Shown in pieces: positions 36,522 through 45,492 of a DNA stretch of 64,000 nt. The DNA is from Streptomyces sp. NBC_00878 (GTDB lineage Bacteria; Actinomycetota; Actinomycetes; Streptomycetales; Streptomycetaceae). Where the stretch lies: the NCBI RefSeq assembly GCF_026341515.1, contig NZ_JAPEOK010000001.1, positions 4,030,001-4,094,000 of the forward strand. Direction: 5' to 3'. Both the position numbers and the translations under genes were made by a program. The notes under the pieces are model-generated. The model had not been told where the DNA came from. It saw only the letters and a list, made by a program, of their open reading frames with translations, and did no database searches. The first letter of the stretch is position 1. Each line of letters begins with the position of its first letter.

Positions 36522-37514
36522 CTATGTGCGGATCGTGAAGTGCAGCGTGTCGTCCAGGAACGGGATCTCCAGCCACGCGTGCGGCTGCGCCATCATCGCG
36601 AGCAGCACGATCGTCACGCCCAGGACGCCGTACGTGACGAGGTCCGTGAACCGGGAGCGGACGGCGAGCATGCCCACGTCGGGCAGCATCCAGCGCAGGG
36701 CGGCGCCCGCGAGCAGCGCGAGACCGATCAGCAGGATGCCGACCTTGAAGGCGTCGAGCGCGGTCAGCAGCAGACCGAGTCCGACGGTGCCGATGACCGC
36801 GAGAATCGGCCACTGCCGCGCGGGCGCGGGCGCGTCGCGGGGAGCCGCCCGGCCACCGCCCTCGGGCCGTGCGGTGTCCCGCGTGAGCGACGGGAACCGC
36901 CGCGTGACCCGCTGGGGCTGTCCATCGGGGCCGGGGGCACTGACCGCGTCCCGGGTGACGGGTTCGCCGTCCCGCGCGCCGGCGGCGACAGGTTCGCCGT
37001 CGCGGGCCGGTGCGACGGCCGATCCGGCGTCCGGTGCGACGCCCGATCCCGCGTCCGATCCGGCCTCCGACGACGGGGCCCCACGGCCGGGGACCGCGTC
37101 GGCACCGGCTTCGTCGCCCTCCGGCAGGACGCCCCGGGATACCGCTTCCGCGTCGCGGGTGCTCGCGGCCCGCGACCTGGTGCCGGACGACTCCGGCTCC
37201 CGTACGGACGGCTCCGGCTTCGACTCCCGTACGGGCGACTTGTCCAAGGGTGTCCCATTCACGGGCGACTTATCCAAGGGTGTCCCATTCACGGGCACCC
37301 CGTCCACAGGCGTCTCATCCACCGGCGCCCCGTCCACGAGCGCCCCATCCACGAGCGCCCCGGCCAGGGACGACGCATCCGCAGGCGTCCCGTGCGACTC
37401 GGCGCCCCTGGCCTCGCCGCCCTGAACCTCATCGTCGGTCTTGCTGCCCGTGTTGCTGTCGGTGTTGCTGTCGGTGTTGCTGTCCCGCCCGGTGGCGGCC
37501 CGGTCAGCCGGCAT
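36522..37514 (-). CDS. DUF3017 membrane protein with long repetitive N-terminus
   Basis: 330 residues. Only the last 95 are the DUF3017 domain: three membrane helices ([60 protein letters not shown]). The first 235 residues are disordered and repetitive, including [15 protein letters not shown] and pentads of the form PVDG(T/V/A) ([19 protein letters not shown]). The start overlaps the folD stop by 11 bases, so the two are coupled. DUF3017 next to folD is a standing actinobacterial arrangement; function unknown. Confidence 0.88.
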   Translation of the reverse strand: MPADRAATGRDSNTDSNTDSNTGSKTDDEVQGGEARGAESHGTPADASSLAGALVDGALVDGAPVDETPVDGVPVNGTPLDKSPVNGTPLDKSPVRESKPEPSVREPESSGTRSRAASTRDAEAVSRGVLPEGDEAGADAVPGRGAPSSEAGSDAGSGVAPDAGSAVAPARDGEPVAAGARDGEPVTRDAVSAPGPDGQPQRVTRRFPSLTRDTARPEGGGRAAPRDAPAPARQWPILAVIGTVGLGLLLTALDAFKVGILLIGLALLAGAALRWMLPDVGMLAVRSRFTDLVTYGVLGVTIVLLAMMAQPHAWLEIPFLDDTLHFTIRT

Positions 37515-38358
37515 CGCGTTCCGCCGCCTCGACCACGTTGACGAGGAGCTGGGCGCGGGTCATCGGGCCCACTCCGCCGGGGTTCGGGGAGATCCAGGCG
37601 GCGACCTCGGCGACGCCGGGGTGGACGTCGCCCACGATCTTGCCCTCGGCGCTGCGGGAGACGCCGACGTCGAGGACGGCGGCCCCGGGCTTCACGTCCT
37701 CGGGGCGGATCAGGTGCGCGGAGCCCGCCGCGGCCACGATGATGTCGGCCCGGCGCAGGTGCGAGGCGAGGTCGCGGGTGCCGGTGTGGCACTGCGTCAC
37801 CGTCGCGTTCTCGGAGCGGCGGGTGAGCAGCAGCGGCATCGAGCGGCCGATCGTCACGCCACGGCCGACGACCACGACCTCGGCTCCCTTGATCTCCACG
37901 CCGTACTGGCGCAGGAGGGTCAGGACACCGTTGGGGGTGCAGGGCAGCGGGCCCGGCTCGTTCAGGACGAGGCGGCCGAGGTTCATCGGGTGCAGCCCGT
38001 CCGCGTCCTTGTCCGGGTCCATCAGCTCCAGGATGCGGTTCTCGTCGATGCCCTTGGGCAGCGGCAGCTGGACGATGTAACCGGTGCAGGCCGGGTCCTC
38101 GTTGAGCTCGCGGACGACCGCCTCGATCTCCTCCTGCGTGGCGGTCGCGGGCAGTTCGCGCTGGATGGAGGCGATACCGACCTGGGCGCAGTCGCGGTGC
38201 TTGCCCGCGACGTACTTCTGGCTGCCGGGGTCGTCGCCCACCAGGACGGTTCCGAGGCCGGGCGTGATGCCCTTCTCCCTCAGGGCCGCCACGCGGACGG
38301 TCAGGTCGGACTTGATCGCGGCTGCGGTGGCCTTGCCATCGAGAATCTGGGCGGTCAT
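37504..38358 (-). CDS. folD: Methylenetetrahydrofolate dehydrogenase/cyclohydrolase
   Basis: A 284-residue bifunctional folate enzyme interconverting 5,10-methylene-, methenyl- and 10-formyl-tetrahydrofolate. Seen are [18 protein letters not shown] with catalytic Lys53, [45 protein letters not shown], the NADP site [18 protein letters not shown] and [14 protein letters not shown]. It is full length. The start is ATG 38358. It feeds 10-formyl-THF to purN and purH further along the window and works with glyA. Confidence 0.97.
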   Translation of the reverse strand: MTAQILDGKATAAAIKSDLTVRVAALREKGITPGLGTVLVGDDPGSQKYVAGKHRDCAQVGIASIQRELPATATQEEIEAVVRELNEDPACTGYIVQLPLPKGIDENRILELMDPDKDADGLHPMNLGRLVLNEPGPLPCTPNGVLTLLRQYGVEIKGAEVVVVGRGVTIGRSMPLLLTRRSENATVTQCHTGTRDLASHLRRADIIVAAAGSAHLIRPEDVKPGAAVLDVGVSRSAEGKIVGDVHPGVAEVAAWISPNPGGVGPMTRAQLLVNVVEAAERDAG

Positions 38359-38681
38359 GTGCCCATCCTCGCGGATGACCGGGCCATGGTTCCAATCCGG
38401 CCCCGATCCGGCCCCGATCCAGCCCTCACGGCCGCTTCCGGGTTCTCCGGCGCGACTCCTCGACGCCCGCCGTCCGGTCCCCGTCGGTCCTGCGCCCATG
38501 ATCGGCGATGTTGCACTTGCACAACACACGCGGTATCCGGCTGGACAAGTAAGTGGCGCGTTAAGGACGATGAGCGGCACAGTGCCGCGGACAGTACCGG
38601 GGGGACGAACCGCATCTGTAGAACTTTCCTCCGAATTGTGCCGCGTCGTCCCCGCACTTACGCAACGACGGAGGAAGCGCC
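38359..38681. promoter_or_regulatory. Divergent promoter region between folD and a membrane-protein gene
   Basis: 323 bases without a gene. It contains a perfect direct repeat TTGCACTTGCAC (38511-38522) flanked by ACAACACACG in the only A/T-richer part, and a C-rich CCGATCC repeat near folD. Promoters for both directions must lie here, but I cannot assign hexamers with confidence. Confidence 0.4.
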
Positions 38682-39323
38682 ATGAGTTTCGGCGACCCGA
38701 ACAACCCCTACGGGCAGCCGCCCCAGCAGCCTCCGGCCGCTCCCGGCTACGGCTACCCGCAACAGGCCCCGCCCGGCGTCCCGCCGCAGGGTTACGGCTA
38801 CCCGCAGCAGCCGGGGTACCCCGGCTACCCGGGCGGCAACCAAATGCCGCAGTCGATGCCGGGGCTTCTCGTTACGGCCCGTGTCTTCCTGTTCATCATC
38901 TCGGCGGTGCAAATCATCATGGGCCTCGCCTGGTTGTACGTGGCGGCCATCGCCAACGACGTGTCGGACGCGGCGGACGACCTGAGCTCCTCGTCGGACG
39001 ACCCGTTCAGCGCGATCGGCGAGGGCGGTAACGTCGCGGCCGGGATGCTGGCGTTCATCGCGTTCATCGTGCTGGGCCTCGCCGCGCTGTCCATCATCCT
39101 CGGCGTGAAGTTCAACAAGGGCGGCCAGGGCATCCGGATCACCACCGTCGTCTACGGCGCACTCGGCACGATTGTCGGGCTCATTCTCCTGTTCATCGGC
39201 CTCGACTCCGGTCTGGCCACGACAATCATCTTCCCGCTCATCTGGGTCACCTTCGGCGCCATCATCACGGCGGCTCCGGTCGTGTCCAGCGGCACCGCCT
39301 GGTTCGCCCGACCGCGCTACTGA
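38682..39323 (+). CDS. Membrane protein with Pro/Gly/Tyr/Gln-rich N-terminus
   Basis: 213 residues. The first 60 are a repetitive cytoplasmic tail ([20 protein letters not shown], then [16 protein letters not shown]). Four TM helices follow: [59 protein letters not shown] and [20 protein letters not shown]. Such PGYG tails on small helical bundles are common in streptomycetes; function unknown. The start is ATG 38682 with GGAGGAAGC upstream. A hairpin terminator lies 36 bases past the stop. Confidence 0.85.
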   Translation: MSFGDPNNPYGQPPQQPPAAPGYGYPQQAPPGVPPQGYGYPQQPGYPGYPGGNQMPQSMPGLLVTARVFLFIISAVQIIMGLAWLYVAAIANDVSDAADDLSSSSDDPFSAIGEGGNVAAGMLAFIAFIVLGLAALSIILGVKFNKGGQGIRITTVVYGALGTIVGLILLFIGLDSGLATTIIFPLIWVTFGAIITAAPVVSSGTAWFARPRY

Positions 39324-39358
39324 GTCCCCGAACGACACGTTCACGCCATTCACGCCGA

Positions 39359-39394
39359 GGGCCGTGTTTCACCCTGCCGAGGGTGACACGGCCC
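39359..39394 (+). terminator. Terminator after the 38682 membrane-protein gene
   Basis: GGGCCGTGTTTCACCCT pairs with AGGGTGACACGGCCC, with a TT bulge and a GCCG loop. It separates the membrane-protein gene from the FHA/kinase region. Confidence 0.85.
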
Positions 39395-39467
39395 TGCCGC
39401 GTCGTCCTACCCTGATCCCGTACCGCGTACGGGACTTGAAACGGGGAGCGGGACGGGGAGAACGGCC

Positions 39468-40274
39468 TTGTACAGCATCATCGTGGTACCTCCGCCGACC
39501 ACGGAGGACGAACACAGCGACGCGTACGGCGACACGCAAAGCGGTACGCACAGCGGCACGTACGGCGACCGGCGCACCAGCACCCAGCTGCGGCTCGCGC
39601 CCGGAGAGCGACTGGCCTTCGGCCGTTCCGCGGCCGACAACGGACTTGCGATCGCACACGAGGGCGTCTCCCGGAAAGCCGGGGAGATCACCGCGCAGGG
39701 CGCCTTCTGGGTACTGAGCAACCTCTCGGCCCACCAGACGTACGTGGTGGAGAACCCGGAGGGCGCGGGCGAGCACATCAAGGTCGGACCGGGCAGGCTG
39801 GACGCGCCGGTCCCCTTCGAGTTCTCCCGGATCGTGCTCCCGGCGGCGGGCGACCTGCTGCACATCGAGGTGTGGGCACCCCGTCACGACTATCTGCGCT
39901 CCCCGGAGGGCATGGACGGGGCGACGACCGCGCCCGCGTTCTCCGTCGACCGCACCAAGCGGTACTTCGCGGTCCTGGCCGCCCTCTGCGAGCCCCGGCT
40001 GCGCGGCGAACCGCACGCCCCGCTGCCCACGGTCGACCAGGTCGTGGCGCGGCTGCGCCCCAACTGGCCTGCCGCGGCCCGCACTTCGGTCCAGTGGAAC
40101 ATCGACTACCTCGCCGTGAAACTGCGTCTCAAGCCGGGCCCCGACACGGCGGACACCGGCCCGCGCCTCAACGGCAAGAAGGAGTCCCTGGTCTCCCTGG
40201 CCCTGCGCTTCGATCTCGTACGGGAGGACGACCTGCTCGTCCTGACGGAGCCGGCGAGCCGGACGGCCCGGTGA
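39468..40274 (+). CDS. FHA-like/winged-helix protein, module 1
   Basis: 268 residues, TTG start supported by GGGGAG seven bases upstream and by the matching start of the paralogue at 42000 (MYSVIVVPP). The N-terminal half is FHA-like: LAFGRSAADNG with the Gly-Arg, then AHEGVSRKAGEITAQGAFWV and LSNLS. The usual His of the SxxH motif is missing. The C-terminal half (about 160-262: TKRYFAVLAALCEPRLRG, SVQWNIDYLAVKLRLKPG, LVSLALRFDLVREDDLLVL) looks like a winged-helix DNA-binding or effector domain. The stop overlaps the kinase gene (GTGA). I infer a phospho-dependent transcription factor, the substrate or reader of the kinase encoded next. Confidence 0.8.
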   Translation: MYSIIVVPPPTTEDEHSDAYGDTQSGTHSGTYGDRRTSTQLRLAPGERLAFGRSAADNGLAIAHEGVSRKAGEITAQGAFWVLSNLSAHQTYVVENPEGAGEHIKVGPGRLDAPVPFEFSRIVLPAAGDLLHIEVWAPRHDYLRSPEGMDGATTAPAFSVDRTKRYFAVLAALCEPRLRGEPHAPLPTVDQVVARLRPNWPAAARTSVQWNIDYLAVKLRLKPGPDTADTGPRLNGKKESLVSLALRFDLVREDDLLVLTEPASRTAR

Positions 40275-41839
40275 CCGGGGCGTACGCGGTCACGGTGCCC
40301 AAGGGGTACCGGGTGGGGTCCTGGGAGGTGCGGGAGCCGATCGCCACCGGCGCGTTCGGCAGCGTGTACGAGGCCCGGTCCACCGGCGCCGACGAGGACC
40401 TGCCGAAGTCGGCCGCGCTGAAGTTCCTGCCCACCGGCACCGGTACGCCCCGTCAGCTGACGCATCTGCGTGAACTCGCCGAGCGCGAGATCGAGTTGCA
40501 CCGCAGGCTCAGGCGCCCGCGGCTCATCCGGATGTACGAGACCCTCACCGTCGACGACCCCGGCCGCCCCGGCCTCGACGGCGCCACCGTCCTCGTACTG
40601 GAGCGCGCGGAGGGCTCGCTCGCCGCGCTGCTTGCCCGCTCCCCGCGTCCGCCGCACGGCCCCGCGCTGCTCGCGCAGATCTGCGAGGGCCTGGCGCAGC
40701 TGCACCGAGCGGGCTGGGTGCACGGCGACCTCAAGCCCGCCAACGTGCTGCTGATGAAGGACGGTTCGGCCCGGCTCGCCGACTTCAACATGGCCGCCGA
40801 ACTGGAGGGCACCCACGCCTACACCGCCGCCTTCGCCACCCCCGACTACACCCCGCCCGAACTCCTCTGGGCCGAGATCGGCGAACGCGGCCGCCAGATC
40901 AGGCCCTCGGCCGACGTCTGGGCCTTCGGCGTCCTCGCCCACCTCGTGCTCACCGACACGTTCCCGCTGCCGGGCGGCACCCCTACAACCCGCCGGGACG
41001 CGGCGGTCCGCTACGCACGCGGCACCGATGAGCTCCGGCTGTCCCCCCAACTCCCGGACGCCTGGCGGGAGATCGTACGGAACTGTCTGGCCCGTACGCA
41101 CACGGAACGGATCTCCGGCGAGACGCTGCTGCGACAGGTGGAGGCGGCGGCCGGCACCGGCCGGTCCCCCCGTCCGCCGAGGCTGCGCGCGTGGCGCGGA
41201 CGCCGCCCGAGGCTCGTCCTGGCCGCCGCGGCGGCCACGGTCGCCGTCTCGGCGCTCGCGTACGGCATCACCGCCTGGGCGGGCGACAGCGCGGACGGCA
41301 CGGAGGAGGGCGGGGGCCGCGCTCCCGCGACCGAGAAGGTCGTCCAGGCCTCCTACGGCGACGGCGAACTCCGTACCGGCAAGGGCGTACCGGCCGTCTA
41401 CCGGCCGCTGATCGTGGACTCCGCGCACGAGTGTGTGCAGGAGGACGTCACGCCCGCACTCCTCGCCGCCATGCTGAAGGTGGAGAGCGATTTCGACCCC
41501 GATCTGTCCGATCCCGCCGCGAACGAGTACGGAATCGCCCGCTGGACCCCGCGCGTGCTGCGCTGGTGGATCCGGTCCGACGGCACCACCCCCAAGGCCA
41601 TCCCCGAGCCCCCGTTCTCGCCCGCCGAGTCCATTCCGGCCATGAGCCGCTACCTGTGCTGGATCGCGCCCCGTATCGACGCCAAGCTCACCGGCGACCA
41701 CCGGGTGCTGATCGCGGCCGCCTACCGGACGTCGTTCGAGAAGGTGAACGACGCGGCCGGCGTTCCCCCGAAGTACCACGACTACGCCGCCCGCGTCGCT
41801 CACTACCTCAAGGAATACACGCCTCCGGGGAAGAAGTGA
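40271..41839 (+). CDS. Membrane Ser/Thr kinase with extracellular lytic-transglycosylase-like domain
   Basis: 522 residues, GTG start overlapping the upstream stop. The Hanks-type kinase domain has glycine loop ATGAFGSVYEA (25-35), ATP Lys51 in AALKFLP, the catalytic loop HGDLKPANVLL (Asp153, Asn158) instead of HRD, DFN (171-173) instead of DFG, and TPDYTPPELLW as APE-like motif. The key Lys/Asp/Asn/Asp are present, so activity is likely. One TM (about 314-336) leads to an outside lysozyme/SLT-like domain: TPALLAAMLKVESDFDPDLS with the expected catalytic Glu405, NEYGIARWTPRVLRWW, and a C-terminal AYRTSFEKVNDAAG. A kinase tethered to a muralytic-type domain suggests direct reading of peptidoglycan. 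Confidence 0.88.
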   Translation: MTGAYAVTVPKGYRVGSWEVREPIATGAFGSVYEARSTGADEDLPKSAALKFLPTGTGTPRQLTHLRELAEREIELHRRLRRPRLIRMYETLTVDDPGRPGLDGATVLVLERAEGSLAALLARSPRPPHGPALLAQICEGLAQLHRAGWVHGDLKPANVLLMKDGSARLADFNMAAELEGTHAYTAAFATPDYTPPELLWAEIGERGRQIRPSADVWAFGVLAHLVLTDTFPLPGGTPTTRRDAAVRYARGTDELRLSPQLPDAWREIVRNCLARTHTERISGETLLRQVEAAAGTGRSPRPPRLRAWRGRRPRLVLAAAAATVAVSALAYGITAWAGDSADGTEEGGGRAPATEKVVQASYGDGELRTGKGVPAVYRPLIVDSAHECVQEDVTPALLAAMLKVESDFDPDLSDPAANEYGIARWTPRVLRWWIRSDGTTPKAIPEPPFSPAESIPAMSRYLCWIAPRIDAKLTGDHRVLIAAAYRTSFEKVNDAAGVPPKYHDYAARVAHYLKEYTPPGKK

Positions 41840-41999
41840 CCCTGAGACTTCCGAGGTACCGCTCAGGGCTCTTCCCTGGGGCGACTGGTGGGTCGTGCCG
41901 CTATGACTTGCCTCCGGTAACTCCCGATAGCCTGGCCGACCCCCCTGACTCCCTTTAGCCTGGCCATCGTTGGGGGCAGGGGTAAGGGGAGACGACTCC

Positions 42000-42740
42000 A
42001 TGTACAGCGTCATCGTGGTACCGCCGGGGGGCACTGGATCAGGCGACCAGATCCATCTCTCGGCGGGCGAGAAGCTCGTCTTCGGCAGGTCCGCGCGGGA
42101 GGGCGGTCTGACGATCGCCCACGAAGGAGTGTCCAGGGTCGCCGGTGAGATCACCGCGCACCGGGCCTTCTGGATCCTGAGCAACCTCAGCCAGGACCAG
42201 ACGTACGTGGTGGAGAACCCGGAGGGCGCGGGCGAGCACATCAAGGTCGCGCCGGGCCGCCTGGACGCGCCCGTGTCGTTCGAGTTCTCGCGCGTGGTGC
42301 TGCCCGCGGCGGGTGAGCTGCTCAGCTTCGACGTGTGGGCGCCGCGCCACACGTACAGCCGTACGGCTCATCCCGGGGTCTCCGGCGCCACCACGGCCGC
42401 GGCGTTCTCGCTCGACCGCACCAAGCGGTACTTCGCGGTGCTGGCCGCCCTGTGCGAGCCCCGGTTACGGGGCGAACCGCACGCCCCGCTCGCCACGAGC
42501 GACCAGCTCGTGGAGCGGCTGCGGCCCTCCTGGCCCGCGGCGAGCCGCTCGTCCGTGTACTGGAACATCGACTACCTGGCGGTCAAACTGCGCCTGAGAC
42601 CCGGCCCTGACACGGCGGAACCCGGCCCGCGCCTCTACGGCAAGAAGGAGTCACTGGTCTCGCTCGCGCTCCGCTTCGACCTCGTACGGGAGGACGATCT
42701 CGTCGTCCTGGCGCCGGCCCCGCGGGAGGCGGAGCAGTGA
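42000..42740 (+). CDS. FHA-like/winged-helix protein, module 2
   Basis: 246 residues, paralogue of the 39468 protein with the same layout: FHA-like half (LVFGRSAREGG, AHEGVSRVAGEITAHRAFWI, LSNLSQDQTYVVEN) and winged-helix-like half (TKRYFAVLAALCEPRLRG, SVYWNIDYLAVKLRLRPG, KKESLVSLALRFDLVREDD). It lacks the spacer with DTQSGTHSGTYGD found in module 1. The start is ATG 42000, with GGGGAG upstream. A 54-bp block (42196-42249) is identical in DNA to 39733-39786. Coupled to the kinase gene by a 4-base GTGA overlap. The 160-base gap to module 1 carries TAGCCTGGCC twice (41928 and 41957), perhaps part of its own promoter. Confidence 0.8.
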   Translation: MYSVIVVPPGGTGSGDQIHLSAGEKLVFGRSAREGGLTIAHEGVSRVAGEITAHRAFWILSNLSQDQTYVVENPEGAGEHIKVAPGRLDAPVSFEFSRVVLPAAGELLSFDVWAPRHTYSRTAHPGVSGATTAAAFSLDRTKRYFAVLAALCEPRLRGEPHAPLATSDQLVERLRPSWPAASRSSVYWNIDYLAVKLRLRPGPDTAEPGPRLYGKKESLVSLALRFDLVREDDLVVLAPAPREAEQ

Positions 42741-44296
42741 GTGGCGCGGCGAGCGACGCACCGAACGGACGTTCCTACGCCGTCTCCGTTCCGAAGGGCT
42801 ACCGGGTGGGCCCCTGGGAGGTGCGCGAGCCGATCGCGTCCGGCGCGTTCGGCAGCGTGTACGCGGCCCGGCGGGCCGGGGGCGGGGGCGGGGACAGAGG
42901 TGGGGCAGGTGACGGGGATGTGGCCGGAGCGCGGACCACGCAACAGGCCGGGAAGGGGGCCGGGAAAAGGTCCCGAAAGGGGGCCGGGGAACGGGCCGGG
43001 AAGGGAGCCGGTGACGGGGCCGCCGAGAAGACCGTCGCCGTCGGCGGTTCCGCCGTCGTGGGCTCCGCCGTCGCCGACGGCGGAACCGGCCCGCTGCCCC
43101 GGCACGCCGCGCTGAAGTTCCTGCCGACCGGTACCCGCACCCCGCGCCAGCTGCACCACCTGCGTGAACTGGCCGACCGTGAACAGGAGTTGCTGAAGCG
43201 GCTGCGCTCACCACGCCTGATCCGGATGTACGAGGCGCTGACGGTCGACGACCCGGAGCACCCCGAACTCGACGGCGCCACCGTCCTCGTACTGGAACGG
43301 GCGGAAGGCTCGATGGACGCGCTCCTCGACCGGTCCGCCACCCCGGGATCCGGGCCCGCCCTGCTGGCCCAGGTCTGCGAGGGCCTGCACCAGCTGCACC
43401 ACGCCGGCTGGGTGCACGGCGACCTCAAACCCGCCAACATCCTGCTGATGAAGGACGGTTCGGCGCGTCTCGGCGACTTCAACCTGGCGGCGGAACTGGA
43501 GGGCACCCACGCCTACTCCCCCGCATTCTCCACCCCCGACTACACACCACCGGAACTCCTCTGGGCCGAGATCGGCGTACGCGGCCAGCAGATCCGCCCG
43601 ACCGCCGACATCTGGGCCTTCGGTGTACTGGCCCACCTGGTCCTGACGGGCTCCCTGCCCCTGCCGGGCGCCACGGCCGAGGCCCGCCGCGACGCGGTGG
43701 TGCGGTACGCGCGGGGGACCGACGAGCTCCGTCTGTCCCCCGAACTCCCGCCGGACTGGCGGGAGATCATCACCGACTGCCTGGCCCCTACGCACGCGGA
43801 GCGCGCCCCGTACGACGCGGCCTCGCTGCTGCGCCGGGTGGAGCAGGTCGCGGGGACGGCCCGTTCGGCCCGCCTGCCGAGGCTGCGGCCCCGCCGGTGG
43901 CGCCGCCCCGTCCTGGCGGCCGCGGTCGCGGTGGCGGTGCTGAGCGCGGCGACGGTGACGGTGACGTACGCCCTGCGGGACTCGGACACGGTGGTCGCCG
44001 CGCCGCCCACCTGCGAGAAGCCCGCGGTGTACGAGGACAGCACCTACGGCCGCGGCTATACCGCGGGTTGGAGCGGCACGTGGGACTTCGCCATCAAGCA
44101 GGGCGAGGGTGGCAGCCAGGTCAGAGAGCTCCAGTGCCTGCTCAAGCACCTTCACGGCTTCACCGGAATCGGAGTGGACGGCGAATTCGGCCCGCTGACC
44201 GACGCGGCCGTCGTGGCCTTCCAGAAGCGGGAGGGCCTGTCGGCGGACGGAGAGGTGGGCCCGAACACGTGGCGCGCCCTGCGTACCAGGGACTGA
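42737..44296 (+). CDS. Membrane Ser/Thr kinase with extracellular peptidoglycan-binding domain
   Basis: 519 residues, GTG start. The kinase domain matches module 1: ASGAFGSVYAA, Lys127 in AALKFLP, HGDLKPANILL (Asp229), DFN (247-249), TPDYTPPELLW. Between the glycine loop and Lys127 lies a roughly 75-residue Gly/Ala/Lys insertion (GKGAGKRSRKGAGERAGKGA) absent from module 1. After one TM helix (PVLAAAVAVAVLSAATVTVT) the outside part has two Cys and a PG_binding_1 domain (REIQ-like SQVRELQCLLKHLHG, VDGEFGPLTDAAVVAFQKRE, GLSADGEVGPNTWRAL). The sensor is therefore exchanged relative to the first kinase while everything inside the cell is kept. Confidence 0.88.
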   Translation: MSGAASDAPNGRSYAVSVPKGYRVGPWEVREPIASGAFGSVYAARRAGGGGGDRGGAGDGDVAGARTTQQAGKGAGKRSRKGAGERAGKGAGDGAAEKTVAVGGSAVVGSAVADGGTGPLPRHAALKFLPTGTRTPRQLHHLRELADREQELLKRLRSPRLIRMYEALTVDDPEHPELDGATVLVLERAEGSMDALLDRSATPGSGPALLAQVCEGLHQLHHAGWVHGDLKPANILLMKDGSARLGDFNLAAELEGTHAYSPAFSTPDYTPPELLWAEIGVRGQQIRPTADIWAFGVLAHLVLTGSLPLPGATAEARRDAVVRYARGTDELRLSPELPPDWREIITDCLAPTHAERAPYDAASLLRRVEQVAGTARSARLPRLRPRRWRRPVLAAAVAVAVLSAATVTVTYALRDSDTVVAAPPTCEKPAVYEDSTYGRGYTAGWSGTWDFAIKQGEGGSQVRELQCLLKHLHGFTGIGVDGEFGPLTDAAVVAFQKREGLSADGEVGPNTWRALRTRD

Positions 44297-44415
44297 AGCC
44301 GACTTTCCGGGTCGACCCTGAAAGGTTCTAGGTACCGCTCTCCCGGCACTCCCGCCACAGTGATGACACGCCGCCACGGGGGACGGCGCGGTCGGACGGG
44401 GGAGTGGGAAACAGC

Positions 44416-45351
44416 ATGGGGCGAGCACTCGCATTCGCTTCCGGGTGCCTGGCCGCGGTGATCGTGACGTTCACCGCGGCCGGCTGCACCACGAGCGCCG
44501 AAGCCGGTTCCCAGAGGAAGGGCCAGAGCGAGAGCAAGAGCCGGGGTCAGGCACGGGAGCTGACCGACGCCGAGCAGGTCCTGCTCCAGCGCGCGGAAGC
44601 ACTGCTGGTCAAGAAGTGCATGGAGGCGGAGGGCTTCAAGTACTGGCTGGGGTGGCTGCCCACCGTCGACGACCTCAAGGGCGGCGGCTACGTGCTCACC
44701 GACGTCGGCTGGGCGAAGAAGCACGGCTACGGCAGTCGGCTCAAGGACAAGCTCCAGGACGTCCAACGCGACGATCCGAACTCCGCGTACGCCAACGCGC
44801 TCCCGAAGGAAGAGCGCGTCCGCTACAGCAAGACGCTCGAAGGCGGCCCCTCCAGCGGCATGCTGACCGCCGAACTGCCCGCCGGCGGCACCGTCCAGAC
44901 CCCCCGCGACAGCTGCCAGGCCGATGCCAAGGGCCGGCTCTACGGAAACTTCGAGACCTGGTTCCGGGCCGAGAAGACGGCCACGAACCTGTCCGCCCTG
45001 TACGTGCCGGACCTCATCAAGGACAAACGCTTCGTGAACGCGGTCAAGGACTGGTCGGCGTGTATGCGCGAGGCGGGCCACGACTACGCCGATCCACCAG
45101 AGATTCGCGAGCGGTTGTCGAAGGTCACCAAGGGGCTGAGCACCGAGAAGGCGTTCGCCGCCGAGGTGGACCTGGCGGTCGCCGAGGCCACCTGCGCAAC
45201 CGAAACACCTCTGGCCGACACGGCACGCACACTGCAGACCGAGTACCGCGACAAGAAGCTCCAGCGGTACGGCGACGACATCGCCACCTATCAGCGCATG
45301 CGGCTCGACGCGCTGGCCCGGGCCGAGGACATCACCGGCTCGACGGCCTGA
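44416..45351 (+). CDS. Secreted lipoprotein of unknown function
   Basis: 311 residues with a lipoprotein signal peptide (MGRALAFASGCLAAVIVTFT, lipobox TAAGC). The mature part is mainly helical and charged with six or so Cys: LLVKKCMEAEGFKYWLGWLP, PRDSCQADAKGRLYGNFE, KDWSACMREAGHDYADPPEI and VAEATCATETPLADTARTLQ. The C(M/x)R/K-AG-(F/H)-x-Y pattern repeats twice, as in a family of streptomycete secreted proteins I cannot name. The start is ATG 44416; GTG 44404 is possible. It follows the kinase modules by 119 bases and could be an envelope partner of them (inference). Confidence 0.8.
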   Translation: MGRALAFASGCLAAVIVTFTAAGCTTSAEAGSQRKGQSESKSRGQARELTDAEQVLLQRAEALLVKKCMEAEGFKYWLGWLPTVDDLKGGGYVLTDVGWAKKHGYGSRLKDKLQDVQRDDPNSAYANALPKEERVRYSKTLEGGPSSGMLTAELPAGGTVQTPRDSCQADAKGRLYGNFETWFRAEKTATNLSALYVPDLIKDKRFVNAVKDWSACMREAGHDYADPPEIRERLSKVTKGLSTEKAFAAEVDLAVAEATCATETPLADTARTLQTEYRDKKLQRYGDDIATYQRMRLDALARAEDITGSTA

Positions 45352-45492
45352 GGCCGCACCTTCAGCCCGGCTCCCCGGGCTCCCCACACTTCCGCGACGT
45401 CGGCGCCGTCCGGCACCACGCCTGCGGAACACCAGCACGACCACCTGCACGACCACCTGCACCAAAACCATCAGAACAAGGAGCAATCCACC

